Notes: generated from the sequence alone by a model not told the origin. A DNA stretch of 51,104 nucleotides from Opitutia bacterium (GCA_009928955.1 SABN01000009.1:1-51104), one strand, 5' to 3'; positions 9,071 to 17,760 are shown, counted from the first letter of the stretch. Numbers and translations are program-made.

Positions 9071-10505
9071 TTCAGTCAATCCGCAAACATGGCGCGGGGC
9101 GGCGCTGGGAATCCTGGGGGCGGCGCTGTTGGCGGGGTGCGGGACGTTCAGCCACTATCCGACGGGGATGGAGCAGACGACGCTGGCGCCGCTGCGGACG
9201 GGAAAAAAGACGGATTACCGGAAGACGTTCGGCAAGCGCACGAACGGGAACGCCCAGGTGCTGTTTTCGGCGGAGATGGGGCGCGTGGCGCAGCTCGAGG
9301 GCGATTTCGGTCCGTCGCGGTCGGCGTTCGCGGGGGCGATCGCGGCGACCCGGGCGCAGGACGAGAAGGCGACGGTTTCGGCGTCGGGGGCGGCCGCGCA
9401 GACGGGGGCGGTGCTGGTGAACGACAAGGTGATCCCGTATCGGGCGCCCAGCTACGAGCGGACGCTGATGCACCACTATCAAACGTTGAACTATCTGGCC
9501 GCGAGCGACGTGGTCGGCGCGGGCGTCGAGGTGCGGCGGGCGAACCGCGAGCAGGAGGCGGCGCGCCGTCGCCATGACCGCGAGATCGACCGGGCGAAAT
9601 CGAAGGAAGGGAACGTCGCGCCGGACGACGCGCGCGATCCGAACCTGCTGGCGGTGTACGCGGGCCTCGACGAGATGGCCGGCGCAGTCAAATTCTCCTT
9701 CCAGAACGCGGCGACCTTCTATGTGTCGGCGGTGATCTGGGAGATGCTGGGGGAGCCGAACGACGCGTATATCGACTGCAAGAAGGCGCTGGAGATCTAT
9801 CCGGAGAATCCCCATGTGCAGCGGGACGTGGTGCGGTTGGGCCGGCGGTTGGGGATGCGGGAGGATCTGGAGGATTTCGAGCGGCGCTTTCCGGGGGCGT
9901 CGAAGGCGGAGGACGCGGGGGAAATGGCGGGGAAGGCGCGCCTGGTGGTGCTCTACGAAGAAGGGTTCGCGCCGCGGAAATCGGAGATGTCGGTGGCCTA
10001 TCCGCTGCCTGCGGCGGATTCGATCGGGGTGATCGCCCTGCCGGTCTATGCGGAGATCCCGCCGCCGCCGGTGCCGGCGGGCGTGTCGGTCGGCGGACGC
10101 GGAGTGGGCCAGACCGCGCCGATCTGCAATGTGGCGGCGCTGGCGGCCCGGGCGCTGGCGGAGCAGATGCCCGGCATCCTGACGCGGCAAGTGGCGCGCG
10201 CGGTGGCCAAGGCCGTGGGGGCCAAGGCGGCCAAGGATGCCGGAGGCGATTGGGGCGAATTGGCGGCGACGCTGTACAACGTCATCTCGGAGCAGGCCGA
10301 TTTGCGCAGCTGGCTGACCCTGCCTGCGCACATGCAGGTGCTGAGCGCGTGGGTCGATCCGGGCGGGTCCTGCGTGGCCCTGACCGCGCCCGGCGGCGGC
10401 ACCCTCTGGTCGGGCGAAGTAACCCTGAAGGCGGGCAAGACGACCTTGGTGGTTGTGACCCGGATTGATTTGGCTGTATTTTCACATGTGATGGTGCAAC
10501 CATAA
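9036..10505 (+). CDS. Outer-membrane lipoprotein of the COG3014 family
   Basis: 489 residues. A hydrophobic segment ends in the lipobox LLAGC, followed by a mature protein with TPR-like helical stretches (LMHHYQTLNYLAASD, AFIDCKKALEIYPENP-like block). It resembles the uncharacterised COG3014 lipoproteins that occur next to ycfL and lpoB, and those two families follow here. A second ATG at 9051 gives a more ordinary signal peptide; 9036 is listed because a G-rich ribosome site precedes it. First gene of a six-gene plus-strand operon. Function is unknown; an envelope or cell-wall-synthesis role is inferred from context. Confidence 0.75.
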   Translation: MFTADMVKGRSISVNPQTWRGAALGILGAALLAGCGTFSHYPTGMEQTTLAPLRTGKKTDYRKTFGKRTNGNAQVLFSAEMGRVAQLEGDFGPSRSAFAGAIAATRAQDEKATVSASGAAAQTGAVLVNDKVIPYRAPSYERTLMHHYQTLNYLAASDVVGAGVEVRRANREQEAARRRHDREIDRAKSKEGNVAPDDARDPNLLAVYAGLDEMAGAVKFSFQNAATFYVSAVIWEMLGEPNDAYIDCKKALEIYPENPHVQRDVVRLGRRLGMREDLEDFERRFPGASKAEDAGEMAGKARLVVLYEEGFAPRKSEMSVAYPLPAADSIGVIALPVYAEIPPPPVPAGVSVGGRGVGQTAPICNVAALAARALAEQMPGILTRQVARAVAKAVGAKAAKDAGGDWGELAATLYNVISEQADLRSWLTLPAHMQVLSAWVDPGGSCVALTAPGGGTLWSGEVTLKAGKTTLVVVTRIDLAVFSHVMVQP

Positions 10506-10531
10506 GGCTGGAGACAGCAAAGGAGCGCAAG

Positions 10532-11611
10532 ATGAGAATGACGTGGAAAACGATGGCGGTGGGACTTGTGCTGGGGGCGGCGGCGGCGCAGGCCGCGCCC
10601 AAGGCGGCTTTGTTCGTGCAGAACCGGGCCGGGGCGCAGCTGGAAGGCCAGCTCGATGCGTTCAATGATCTGGTCAGCACGCGGCTGGCGGATGCGGGGC
10701 TCGAGGTGATCCGGTCGCAGGACGTGTTGGCGCGGTTCGTGGAATCGCGGGATGCGGAGTCGGAGCAGGCGCTGCGCCAGGGGGTGGAGGCGCTGCAGAC
10801 GGCGAAGGCGGAAGGAACGGTCGCCGGGCCGTCGCAGGAGGCCGCGGCGCTGCGGATCGCCCAGCTGATGGGCGCGGATTATCTGGTGTTCGCGTCGCTG
10901 GTTTCGCTGGGCGAGAACAAGACGAGCGTCCAGGCCTACGGCATGGCGCAGCAGCAGACGGTGACGACGCTGCGGGTCGCGTTGCGCGTGCTGGAGGGCG
11001 ACCGGGGGGCGCAGGTCTATGGCGACACGATCGCGGTGAGCGAGAAGGTCGCGCAGACCGCGAACCTGCAGGTGGACCCCGGCGACCAGCGGAACACGTT
11101 GCTGGACCGCGGCGCGGTCGAGCTGGCCGGCCGCGTGGGCGGCCGCCTCGCCGCGATCGAGGCGGCGAAGCCGGCGGCGGCGGCGCTGGCGACGGTGACG
11201 GTGGGCGCGGCGCCTGCGGGCGCCGCCGTGGAAGTGGATGGCGTCGTGGTCGCCACCGCGCCCGGCGCGTTCCAGGTCCGTCCGGGCGTGCACGAAGTGC
11301 GCGTGACCAAGGAGGGCTATGCCACGTGGGAGAAGAGCGTGGCGCTTGTCGACGGGCAGACGCTGGACATCCCGATGGAGCTGTCGGCGGTCGGCCTGGC
11401 GCGCAAGGGCGAGTTGGAAGCGCAGGCGATCGCCCGCGAGCAGAGCGCGGCGGACGCCCAGGCCGCGACCACGATCGCCGGCGGCCTCGGCCAGCAGGCG
11501 AGCAACAGCTACATCCGGCTCGATGGCATGCCCAACGAGTCGTTGACGATCGGCGGCGCGGACGGCCAAGATGCGAATTTGATCAACGTGATCCAACAGG
11601 AAACCAAGTGA
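10532..11611 (+). CDS. Exported PEGA-domain protein
   Basis: 359 residues with a signal peptide (cleavage near AQA-AP). Residues ~22-200 look like the CsgG/TolB-like alpha-beta fold used by LpoB-type proteins (LVSTRLADAGLEVIRSQDVL, IAQLMGADYLVFASL). Residues ~215-285 form a PEGA domain (VTVGAAPAGAAVEVDGVVV, PGVHEVRVTKEGY), a beta-sandwich thought to bind surface polymers. The C-terminus is alanine/glutamine rich. A good ribosome site (AAAGGAG) precedes the ATG. It lies in the LpoB operon and probably acts in the periplasm or outer membrane; exact role unknown. Confidence 0.75.
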   Translation: MRMTWKTMAVGLVLGAAAAQAAPKAALFVQNRAGAQLEGQLDAFNDLVSTRLADAGLEVIRSQDVLARFVESRDAESEQALRQGVEALQTAKAEGTVAGPSQEAAALRIAQLMGADYLVFASLVSLGENKTSVQAYGMAQQQTVTTLRVALRVLEGDRGAQVYGDTIAVSEKVAQTANLQVDPGDQRNTLLDRGAVELAGRVGGRLAAIEAAKPAAAALATVTVGAAPAGAAVEVDGVVVATAPGAFQVRPGVHEVRVTKEGYATWEKSVALVDGQTLDIPMELSAVGLARKGELEAQAIAREQSAADAQAATTIAGGLGQQASNSYIRLDGMPNESLTIGGADGQDANLINVIQQETK

Positions 11612-11628
11612 GAAACGGGAGCATGCCA

Positions 11629-12072
11629 ATGAAAATCAGATGGAGTCTTCTCATGGCCGCGTTCGCGGCTGCGCTGGCAGCGGGGTGCGCCTCGCCGAAG
11701 ACATCGGGATTCACCGTGGGCGCGGAGGCGGATGCGGAGGGCAACCTGCAGCAGGTGCTTCAGGTCGACAACGCCAAGCTGGCCCGTCAGCTCAAGGTGG
11801 AGGACCTGACGATCGGCCAGACGAAGAACGGCCTGATGAAAGCCGGCCTCCGGCTCAAGTCGAACCTGAACAAGGATTTCGTGGCGCAATCGAAGTTCGC
11901 CTGGTTTGACGAAGACGGGGCGGAGATCGATCCGGACGGGGATCCGTGGCGGCCGCTGGTGCTGCACGGCAAGGAAACCCGCACGATCCAAGGCGTGGCC
12001 CCGAGCGCCAGCGCGGTGTCCTTCAAGCTGCGCGTGCGGGAAGGCGAACGGTCCCGCTGGATCATCCATTGA
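11629..12072 (+). CDS. ycfL: YcfL (DUF1425) family lipoprotein
   Basis: 147 residues. The ATG at 11629 is preferred over 11623 because GGGAG is then 7-8 bases upstream. The signal peptide ends in the lipobox LAAGC. The mature part is a small beta-sandwich with the DUF1425 pattern: QVDNAKLARQLKVEDL, GLMKAGLRLKSNLNKDF and KFAWFDEDGAEIDPDGDPWRP. In gammaproteobacteria ycfL sits directly before lpoB, exactly as here. Function is unknown but the pairing with LpoB is conserved over a large evolutionary distance. Confidence 0.82.
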   Translation: MKIRWSLLMAAFAAALAAGCASPKTSGFTVGAEADAEGNLQQVLQVDNAKLARQLKVEDLTIGQTKNGLMKAGLRLKSNLNKDFVAQSKFAWFDEDGAEIDPDGDPWRPLVLHGKETRTIQGVAPSASAVSFKLRVREGERSRWIIH

Positions 12073-12160
12073 AGCGGATGAGGTCGACCCATTTGAAAGC
12101 AGGGAATTGGAATCACAACTGAAGCAAAAGGCGGGCCACCGCCCAGGCAAGGAGATGGAA

Positions 12161-12748
12161 ATGAAAACGACGTTGAAAATGATTGCGGCCCTCGGAATGC
12201 TTGCGCTCCTGGCGTCGGGCTGCGCCAGCACGGTCGAATACGGAGATGCCACCTCGTCGAAGCCGATCAGCACGGACTTCGGCTCGTCCGACCTCCAGCA
12301 GATCGCGGCGAAGATGGTCGATTCGATGTTGGCCGACGACATCCTGGAAGAGATCTCGGTCGGGGGGCCGCCCCTGCTGATCGTGGACAAGGTCAAGAAC
12401 AAGAGCATGCAGCACATCGACACCGAGTCGGTGACGGACAGCATCCGCACGCGGCTGATCCGCTCCCGGAAGTTCAGCTTCCAGGACCGGACCACGGAAG
12501 CGGCGCTGAGCGAGGAACTGGCCTACCAGCAGGTCGCCGCGGCGGATCCCGTCGCGTCCGGCCAGCAGGACGCCCCGCGGTACATGCTGACCGCGAACCT
12601 GTCGGAGATCGAGCAGCGCGCCGGCCGGGTCAAGGACGTGTACTACAAGTTCACGATGAGCCTCCGGGATCTGAAGTCGGGGCGGTTGATTTGGGCGGAT
12701 GAACAGGAAATCCGCAAGCAAAAGACGCGTTCCGTCTTCGGGAGCTGA
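12161..12748 (+). CDS. lpoB: LpoB-type penicillin-binding protein activator lipoprotein
   Basis: 195 residues. AAGGAG precedes the ATG at 12161; an upstream ATG at 12155 is too close to it. The lipobox is LASGC. The mature domain matches the LpoB fold: SSDLQQIAAKMVDSML, PPLLIVDKVKNKSMQHIDTESVTDSI, RKFSFQDR and a C-terminal LKSGRLIWADEQEIRKQK. In E. coli LpoB is an outer-membrane lipoprotein that reaches through peptidoglycan to stimulate PBP1b. Here the gene follows ycfL and shares the operon with a COG3014 lipoprotein and two surface proteins. No PBP gene lies in the window. Confidence 0.85.
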   Translation: MKTTLKMIAALGMLALLASGCASTVEYGDATSSKPISTDFGSSDLQQIAAKMVDSMLADDILEEISVGGPPLLIVDKVKNKSMQHIDTESVTDSIRTRLIRSRKFSFQDRTTEAALSEELAYQQVAAADPVASGQQDAPRYMLTANLSEIEQRAGRVKDVYYKFTMSLRDLKSGRLIWADEQEIRKQKTRSVFGS

Positions 12749-12750
12749 GC

Positions 12751-13266
12751 ATGAAAAAGACCCTGGGCGCATTCTGCCTGGCCGCCCTGCTGGCGGCGCC
12801 GGCGCTGGCGATCGACATGACTCCGCTCCAGATCGGCATCTGGGGGCCGGGCCTCCAGCTGTTTCCGGAGCAGACGAAGGTGATGGGGCTGCGGCTGAAC
12901 GTGGCCGGCAGCGACAACCAAGAGGTGATGGGCGTGGACCTCGGCCTGGTCAGCAAGGCGAACCGCATGGATGCGATCCAGTTGAACCTGGCGAACCGGG
13001 TCGCCGCCGAGTTCACCGGCATCAGCGCGGGCTTGTTCAACCAGATGGGCTCGGTGTCGGGCCTGCAGGCGGGCCTGTTCAACAACGTGGCGCACGACAT
13101 GAATGGATTCCAATTCGGACTCTTCAACGTGGCGGATGACGTGGCGGGCTTCCAGGTCGGCCTGATCAACCGGACGGTGTCGATGCGCGGCGTGCAGATC
13201 GGGCTGGTGAACCTGATCGAGAGCGGCCCCGTGACGTTCTTCCCGATTCTCAACGCGGCATTCTAG
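12751..13266 (+). CDS. LA_2272-type surface repeat protein
   Basis: 171 residues starting 2 bases after the lpoB stop. A signal peptide (ALA-ID cleavage) is followed by repeats of about 18-20 residues built on G-x-Q-x-GL-x-N: GISAGLFNQ, GLQAGLFNN, GFQFGLFN, GFQVGLIN and GVQIGLVN. This is the 'LA_2272 surface repeat' pattern found in spirochaete and other outer-membrane proteins, probably an amphipathic beta-structure at the cell surface. Role unknown; co-transcription with lpoB suggests an envelope function. Confidence 0.78.
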   Translation: MKKTLGAFCLAALLAAPALAIDMTPLQIGIWGPGLQLFPEQTKVMGLRLNVAGSDNQEVMGVDLGLVSKANRMDAIQLNLANRVAAEFTGISAGLFNQMGSVSGLQAGLFNNVAHDMNGFQFGLFNVADDVAGFQVGLINRTVSMRGVQIGLVNLIESGPVTFFPILNAAF

Positions 13267-13297
13267 GCGGCGGGAGCCGCGATCCAAGGAGCAGGGC

Positions 13298-14035
13298 ATG
13301 ACACGGAAAGCGATTCAACGGGGTCTGGCGGGGGTTGCGGCGCTGGTGCTGGCCACCGGCTGGTTGCCGGCATCGGCGGCGGAAGAAGCGGCCCCGGCCC
13401 CGGCATCGGCAGCGGCCGGGCTGCGGCATGCCGTGGCGTGTCCGCCCTTCAAGGGCGATCCCGCCCTCGCCGCGATCTACCACGGCGAAATGGTGAAGAT
13501 TCTGAAGGCGACGGACGGCGTGGAATATCTGGAAGGCGTGCGCGCGCTGGCGCGCCGGGCTCCGGGATTCACCTATCGCATCAACGGGGCGATCGTGGAG
13601 AATGAAGAGCGCCAGCCCTTCGTGGTGGTGACGTTGATGGACGATGCGCGGAAAGAGCAGATCGCCTCGCATGTCGCGCCGGCTTCGACCGAACCGGCCT
13701 TGGTCGAGGCGTGGAAGCGGACGATCCAGACGGACATGAAGCGCCGCGCGGCGAAGCTGCCGTTCGAGTGCCGCATCCGCCGCCAACAGGGACAGGAATC
13801 GGTTTCGCTGGACCGGGGCCTGAACTCCGGCCTGCAGCCGGGCATGGTGCTCTATGTCTCGATGGACGAGGAGCCGTTGCTTTCACCGGTCACGGGCGAA
13901 GTCGTCGGCCGGGATTCGCCGCGCGCGGCCGGGCAGATCGAGGTCTTTCGCGTGATGGAAAACACCGCGTATGCGCGGCCGGTGGACGGCACCAAACTGC
14001 CCCGGGTCTCCCGGCTCTACGCCCGGACCTTCTGA
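13298..14035 (+). CDS. Secreted protein of unknown function, last gene of the lpoB operon
   Basis: 245 residues with a signal peptide (PASA-AE) and an Ala/Pro linker. The middle part (AVACPPFKGDPALAAIYHGEMVKILKA) has a mixed alpha/beta pattern. The C-terminal ~70 residues (VSLDRGLNSGLQPGMVLYVSM, then GEVVGRDSPRAAGQIEVFRV and YARPVD) resemble the small beta-barrel at the C-terminus of FlgT-like proteins, which is followed by a basic tail. I do not recognise a named family. An ordinary ribosome site (AAGGAG) precedes it, and a strong terminator lies 25 bases after the stop. Confidence 0.65.
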   Translation: MTRKAIQRGLAGVAALVLATGWLPASAAEEAAPAPASAAAGLRHAVACPPFKGDPALAAIYHGEMVKILKATDGVEYLEGVRALARRAPGFTYRINGAIVENEERQPFVVVTLMDDARKEQIASHVAPASTEPALVEAWKRTIQTDMKRRAAKLPFECRIRRQQGQESVSLDRGLNSGLQPGMVLYVSMDEEPLLSPVTGEVVGRDSPRAAGQIEVFRVMENTAYARPVDGTKLPRVSRLYARTF

Positions 14036-14060
14036 TCTCGGCCGCCCCGGCGGCCGGCGA

Positions 14061-14090
14061 AGCGCCCCGCGGAAGCGGGGCGCTTTTCTT
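14061..14090 (+). terminator. Intrinsic terminator of the lpoB operon
   Basis: A perfect 10-base stem AGCGCCCCGC / GCGGGGCGCT with a GGAA loop runs directly into TTTTCTT. It separates the operon from the convergent parE gene. Confidence 0.93.
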
Positions 14091-14108
14091 GTCCGGACGA
14101 GGGCGGGA

Positions 14109-15923
14109 TCAATCGTCGGCGGTGACGCGCAGGTGCTCCATGATGAACTGGCGCCGCTCGGGGGTGTTGCGGCCCATGTAGAAGCGCAAGAGGCTGGGGA
14201 TCTTGTGCTCGTGCGCCACCTGCACGGGCGTCAGGCGCATCTGCGGGCCGATGAAGTTCTTGAATTCGCCCGGGGAGATTTCGCCAAGGCCCTTGAAGCG
14301 GGTGACTTCGGATCCGCGCAGGGAAGCGATGGCCGCGTCGCGCTCCTCCTCGGAATAGCAGTAGCGCGTCTCCTTCTTGTTGCGGACGCGGAAAAGGGGG
14401 GTTTCCAAGATGAGCACATGGCCGGCCATCACCACCGGCTCGAAGAAGCGGAGGAAGAAGGTCAGCAGCAGGTTGCGGATGTGCAGGCCGTCCACGTCCG
14501 CATCGGTGGCCATGATGATCCGCTGGAAGCGCAGGCCGGCGAGGGATTCCTCGATGTTGAGCGCGCGCATGAGGTTGTAGAGCTCTTCGTTGGTGTACAT
14601 GACGTCGCGGTTGAGCTCGGCCACGTTCAGCGGCTTGCCGCGCAGGGTGAAGACGGCCTGGGTCGTGACGTTCCGGCAGGAGGTGATGGAGCCGGCGGCG
14701 GATTGGCCCTCGGTGATGAACAGCATGCTGTCGAGTCCGCGCTTGCGCTTGGGGTCGAGGTGGCTCTTGCAGTCCTTCAACTGCGGAATGCGGATGCTGA
14801 CGGACTTGGAGCGCTCGCGCGCGAGCTTCTTGACCGTCTGCAATTCCTTGCGCAGGGCCTGGGTCTCCTCGATCTTCTTGATGAGGATGGCGGCGGCCTC
14901 GGGGTTGCGGTGGAGGAGGTCGGCGACCACGTCGCGGATCTGGCCGACGAGGTCGGACCGGATCTCCGTGTTGCCCAGCTTGTTCTTGGTCTGCGACTCG
15001 AACACCGGATCCTTCAGGCGGATGGCGATGGCGCCCACCATGGATTCGCGCACGTCGTCGCCGTCGAACTTGGCCTTGGCGAATTCGTTGACGCCCTTGA
15101 GGAAGCCTTCGCGGAAGGCGGACAGGTGCGTGCCGCCGTCGGAGGTGTACTGGCCGTTGACGAAGGAGAGAAAGGTTTCGTTGAAGCGCTGGGTGTGGGT
15201 GAAGGCGATCTCGAGGGTGGTCGAACGGCAGTGGAGCGGCCCATAAACGGCTTCTTCGCCGACCTCCTCGAGGACGAGGTCGGTCAGGCCGTTTTCGGAG
15301 AGGATCTCCGTGCCGTTGAAAACCAGGGTGAGTCCCGCGTGCAGGCAGGCGTAGAGGCGGAGGCGCCGCTGGACGAGCTCGTCGAGATAGACCGCCTTGC
15401 CGAAGATGTCGGGATCGGGCTCGAACTCGATGAGCGTGCCGTTGGGAACCCCGGGGCACTTGCCGGAGAGGTTTTTCGCCAGCACGCCGCGCGCGAAGCG
15501 CGCGCCGGCGAACTGGCCGTCGCGGTGCGATTGGACGAGGAACGAGGCGGAGAGGGCGTTGACGGCCTTGGTGCCGACGCCGTTGAGGCCGACGGAGAAC
15601 TGGAAGACGTCGTCGTTGTACTTCGCGCCCGTGTTGATGCGCGAGACGCACTCGACCACCTTGCCCAGCGGGATGCCTCGCCCGTAGTCGCGCACGCGGA
15701 CCTTCGTGCCTTCGATGGCGATCTCGACGCGCTTGCCGAAGCCCATGATGAACTCGTCCACGGCGTTGTCGACGACCTCCTTGAGCAGGACGTAGATGCC
15801 GTCGTCGTGCTGGGTGCCGTCGCCCACGCGCCCGATGTACATGCCCGTGCGCTTGCGGATGTGCTCCAGCGCGGAGAGCGTCTGGATCTTGCTTTCGTCG
15901 TAGTTGTGGGATGGTTTCGCCAT
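14109..15923 (-). CDS. parE: DNA topoisomerase IV subunit B (ParE/GyrB family)
   Basis: 604 residues. The GHKL ATPase has EVVDNAVDE (49-57), GRGIP (81-85) and VGLNGVGTKAVNAL (111-124). The transducer domain contains QTKNKLGN. TOPRIM follows with EGQSAAGS and DADVDG, then the RFKGLGEI block and the C-terminal RFYMGRNTPERRQFI. The short C-terminus without the GyrB insertion and the ITxxRNVTTQAVFxLRGKPLN block fit ParE of the Bacteroidetes type. The family TOPRIM motif is normally EGDSA; here Asp is Gln, while the catalytic Glu and the DxD pair remain. parC is not adjacent. No clear ribosome site is seen before the ATG. Confidence 0.9.
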   Translation of the reverse strand: MAKPSHNYDESKIQTLSALEHIRKRTGMYIGRVGDGTQHDDGIYVLLKEVVDNAVDEFIMGFGKRVEIAIEGTKVRVRDYGRGIPLGKVVECVSRINTGAKYNDDVFQFSVGLNGVGTKAVNALSASFLVQSHRDGQFAGARFARGVLAKNLSGKCPGVPNGTLIEFEPDPDIFGKAVYLDELVQRRLRLYACLHAGLTLVFNGTEILSENGLTDLVLEEVGEEAVYGPLHCRSTTLEIAFTHTQRFNETFLSFVNGQYTSDGGTHLSAFREGFLKGVNEFAKAKFDGDDVRESMVGAIAIRLKDPVFESQTKNKLGNTEIRSDLVGQIRDVVADLLHRNPEAAAILIKKIEETQALRKELQTVKKLARERSKSVSIRIPQLKDCKSHLDPKRKRGLDSMLFITEGQSAAGSITSCRNVTTQAVFTLRGKPLNVAELNRDVMYTNEELYNLMRALNIEESLAGLRFQRIIMATDADVDGLHIRNLLLTFFLRFFEPVVMAGHVLILETPLFRVRNKKETRYCYSEEERDAAIASLRGSEVTRFKGLGEISPGEFKNFIGPQMRLTPVQVAHEHKIPSLLRFYMGRNTPERRQFIMEHLRVTADD

Positions 15924-16001
15924 GGCGGAAAATCAACCGGGGAATGAAACCAAACGCCGGCGCGGAAAGCAATCCGAACCGCCGCGTTCGGGAGGTGGGG
16001 A

Positions 16002-16017
16002 CCCCGCTGCGGCGGGG
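16002..16017 (-). terminator. Weak hairpin after prfC
   Basis: A CCCCGC / GCGGGG stem sits just past the prfC stop without a T-run. A second small stem (CCGAAC / GTTCGG) lies beyond. This could be a weak terminator or pause site between prfC and parE; alternatively the two genes are co-transcribed. Confidence 0.35.
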
Positions 16018-16019
16018 CG

Positions 16020-17612
16020 CTAGGTCCGGAGGCCGGAAGGCAGCTTGTGGAGCACGACCGCGGGGTTCTTCTCGACGAAGTATTTCAGTTCCCAGTCGGC
16101 GGAGAAGAGGGCGACGGGGCGGCTGCGGGCGTCGAGGGCGAGACGGCAGCTGCTGGGAAGCAGCTCGGCGGTGACGGGCGCGCCGGCGGGATCGACCCAG
16201 CGGAGGATCGACCAGGGCGCGGGCTCGAGCCGCGTCGTGGCCCCATATTCGGTTTCGAGGCGGTATTGGAGCACCTCGAACTGGAGGGGCCCGACCGCGC
16301 CGAGCAGCGGCACGCGCTGGACGGAGTCCGGGATGTGGAATGACTGCACCGCGCCTTCTTGCAGCAGGTGGTCGAGGCCGGCGCGGAACCGCTTGAACTG
16401 CGCGGGGCTGGAATGGTGCAGATAGGCGAAGCATTCGGATGCGAACTGGGGCAGGGGATCGTAGGCGATGGCCGGGTCTTCCGTCAGCGTGTCGCCGATG
16501 CCGAACTCGGGATGGCCGACGAGTCCGATCACGTCGCCGGGGAAGGCTTCGTTGATGGTTTCCCGCTCGCGGGCGAACACCTTGCGGGAATTGGACATCC
16601 GGAGGGTCTTGCCCGAGCGCGGGTGCAGGACCTTCATGTCGCGCGCGAACACGCCGGAGCACACGCGCAGGAAGGCGATTTGGTCGCGGTGGTGCGGGTC
16701 CATGTTCGACTGGATCTTGAAGATGAAGCCGGAAAAGTGGGGATGGTCCGGGGCGACGCAAAGTTCGCCCGCCTTGCGCGGGCCGGGCGGCGGCGCGTAT
16801 TTCAAAAAGGCGTCGAGCAGGAGCTGGACGCCGAAATTGTTGATGGCGCTGCCGAAGAAGACCGGCGTCATGTCGCCGGAAAGAACCGCTTTTTCGTCGA
16901 AGGCTTCGCCGGCGGCATCGAGCATCTCGAGCTCTTCGACGAGGGCCTTGAACGATTCGGGCGTCATGCGCTCGCGCACCTGCGGGTCGGTGACGGCGTG
17001 CAAGGCCTCCGGGGCGCGGTAGGCGCCGCCGACCGTGCGCTCGAAGAAGTGGGCCAGCTTGCCATGGCGGTCGTACACGCCGCGGAAGTCGGGGCCGTCG
17101 CCGAGCGGCCAGTTCATCGCGCAGACGTGCATCTGGAGGGTGTTTTCGATCTCGTCGATCAGCGCCAGCGGGTGCTTCGCCGGCCGGTCCAGTTTGTTCA
17201 TGAAGGTGAAGATGGGGATGCCGCGCATGCGGCAGATCTCGAACAGCTTGAGCGTCTGGGTTTCGATGCCCTTGGCGGCGTCGATGACCATGATGACGGC
17301 GTCGACGGCCATCAGCACGCGGTAGGTGTCCTCGGAGAAGTCGCGGTGGCCGGGGGTGTCGAGGAGGTTGATGACGAAATCGCGGTATTCGAATTGCAGC
17401 ACGGTGGAGCTGACGGAGATGCCGCGCTGCTTCTCGAGCTCCATCCAGTCGGAGGTGGTGGCGCGCTGGTTCTTGCGGGCGGTGACGGATCCGGCGAGCT
17501 GGACGGCGCCGCCGTAGAGCAGGAGCTTCTCGGTGAGCGTCGTCTTGCCCGCGTCGGGGTGGGAGATGATGGCCAGCGTGCGCCGCCGGGCGGTTTCCTG
17601 CGCGGCGTTCAT
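16020..17612 (-). CDS. prfC: Peptide chain release factor 3
   Basis: 530 residues, translation GTPase. G1 is SHPDAGKTT (17-25), switch/G2 region GISVSSTVLQFEY, G3 DTPGH, G4 NKLD. The C-terminal domains II-III contain GPLQFEVLQYRLETEYG, typical of RF3. RF3 recycles RF1/RF2 from the ribosome after termination. The open frame extends to 17696, but the ATG at 17612 gives the standard N-terminus (MNAAQETARRRTLAIISHPD). The upstream extension runs into the palindrome array, so translation there is unlikely. The array lies 46-148 bases before the start and may contain its promoter or operators. Confidence 0.94.
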   Translation of the reverse strand: MNAAQETARRRTLAIISHPDAGKTTLTEKLLLYGGAVQLAGSVTARKNQRATTSDWMELEKQRGISVSSTVLQFEYRDFVINLLDTPGHRDFSEDTYRVLMAVDAVIMVIDAAKGIETQTLKLFEICRMRGIPIFTFMNKLDRPAKHPLALIDEIENTLQMHVCAMNWPLGDGPDFRGVYDRHGKLAHFFERTVGGAYRAPEALHAVTDPQVRERMTPESFKALVEELEMLDAAGEAFDEKAVLSGDMTPVFFGSAINNFGVQLLLDAFLKYAPPPGPRKAGELCVAPDHPHFSGFIFKIQSNMDPHHRDQIAFLRVCSGVFARDMKVLHPRSGKTLRMSNSRKVFARERETINEAFPGDVIGLVGHPEFGIGDTLTEDPAIAYDPLPQFASECFAYLHHSSPAQFKRFRAGLDHLLQEGAVQSFHIPDSVQRVPLLGAVGPLQFEVLQYRLETEYGATTRLEPAPWSILRWVDPAGAPVTAELLPSSCRLALDARSRPVALFSADWELKYFVEKNPAVVLHKLPSGLRT

Positions 17613-17657
17613 CGGCGGCCCGGGATGGAAAGGGGGAATTTCATGGGACCCGCGGAG

Positions 17658-17760
17658 TTTTCCACACTGTGGAAAAAATGCGAGTGAATTTTCCACCCGG
17701 TGGAAAAACGCCGGCCGATTTTTCCACGCTATGGAAAACTATATTCCACGGTGTGGAAAA
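17658..17760. repeat. Array of four TTTTCCAC-N3-GTGGAAAA palindromes, helically phased
   Basis: Four 19-base 8-3-8 palindromes start at 17658, 17689, 17720 and 17742. The first two are perfect; the third and fourth have one arm mismatch each. The 3-base centres differ (ACT, CCG, GCT, GGT) while the arms are kept, as expected for protein-binding sites or a recurring element. Start-to-start distances are 31, 31 and 22 bases, close to whole helical turns. The array lies upstream of prfC and over the 3' end of the cysteine-desulfidase-like gene. Confidence 0.9.

Noticed and set aside
13971-15947. Plus-strand open frame opposite parE
   Set aside because: Antisense to ParE; no ribosome site, and the low-complexity translation matches no family.
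17658-17760. Palindrome array considered as a CRISPR or as a set of terminators
   Set aside because: Units are only 19 bases with short irregular gaps and no spacers of CRISPR length. Four stems in a row without T-runs do not look like termination.
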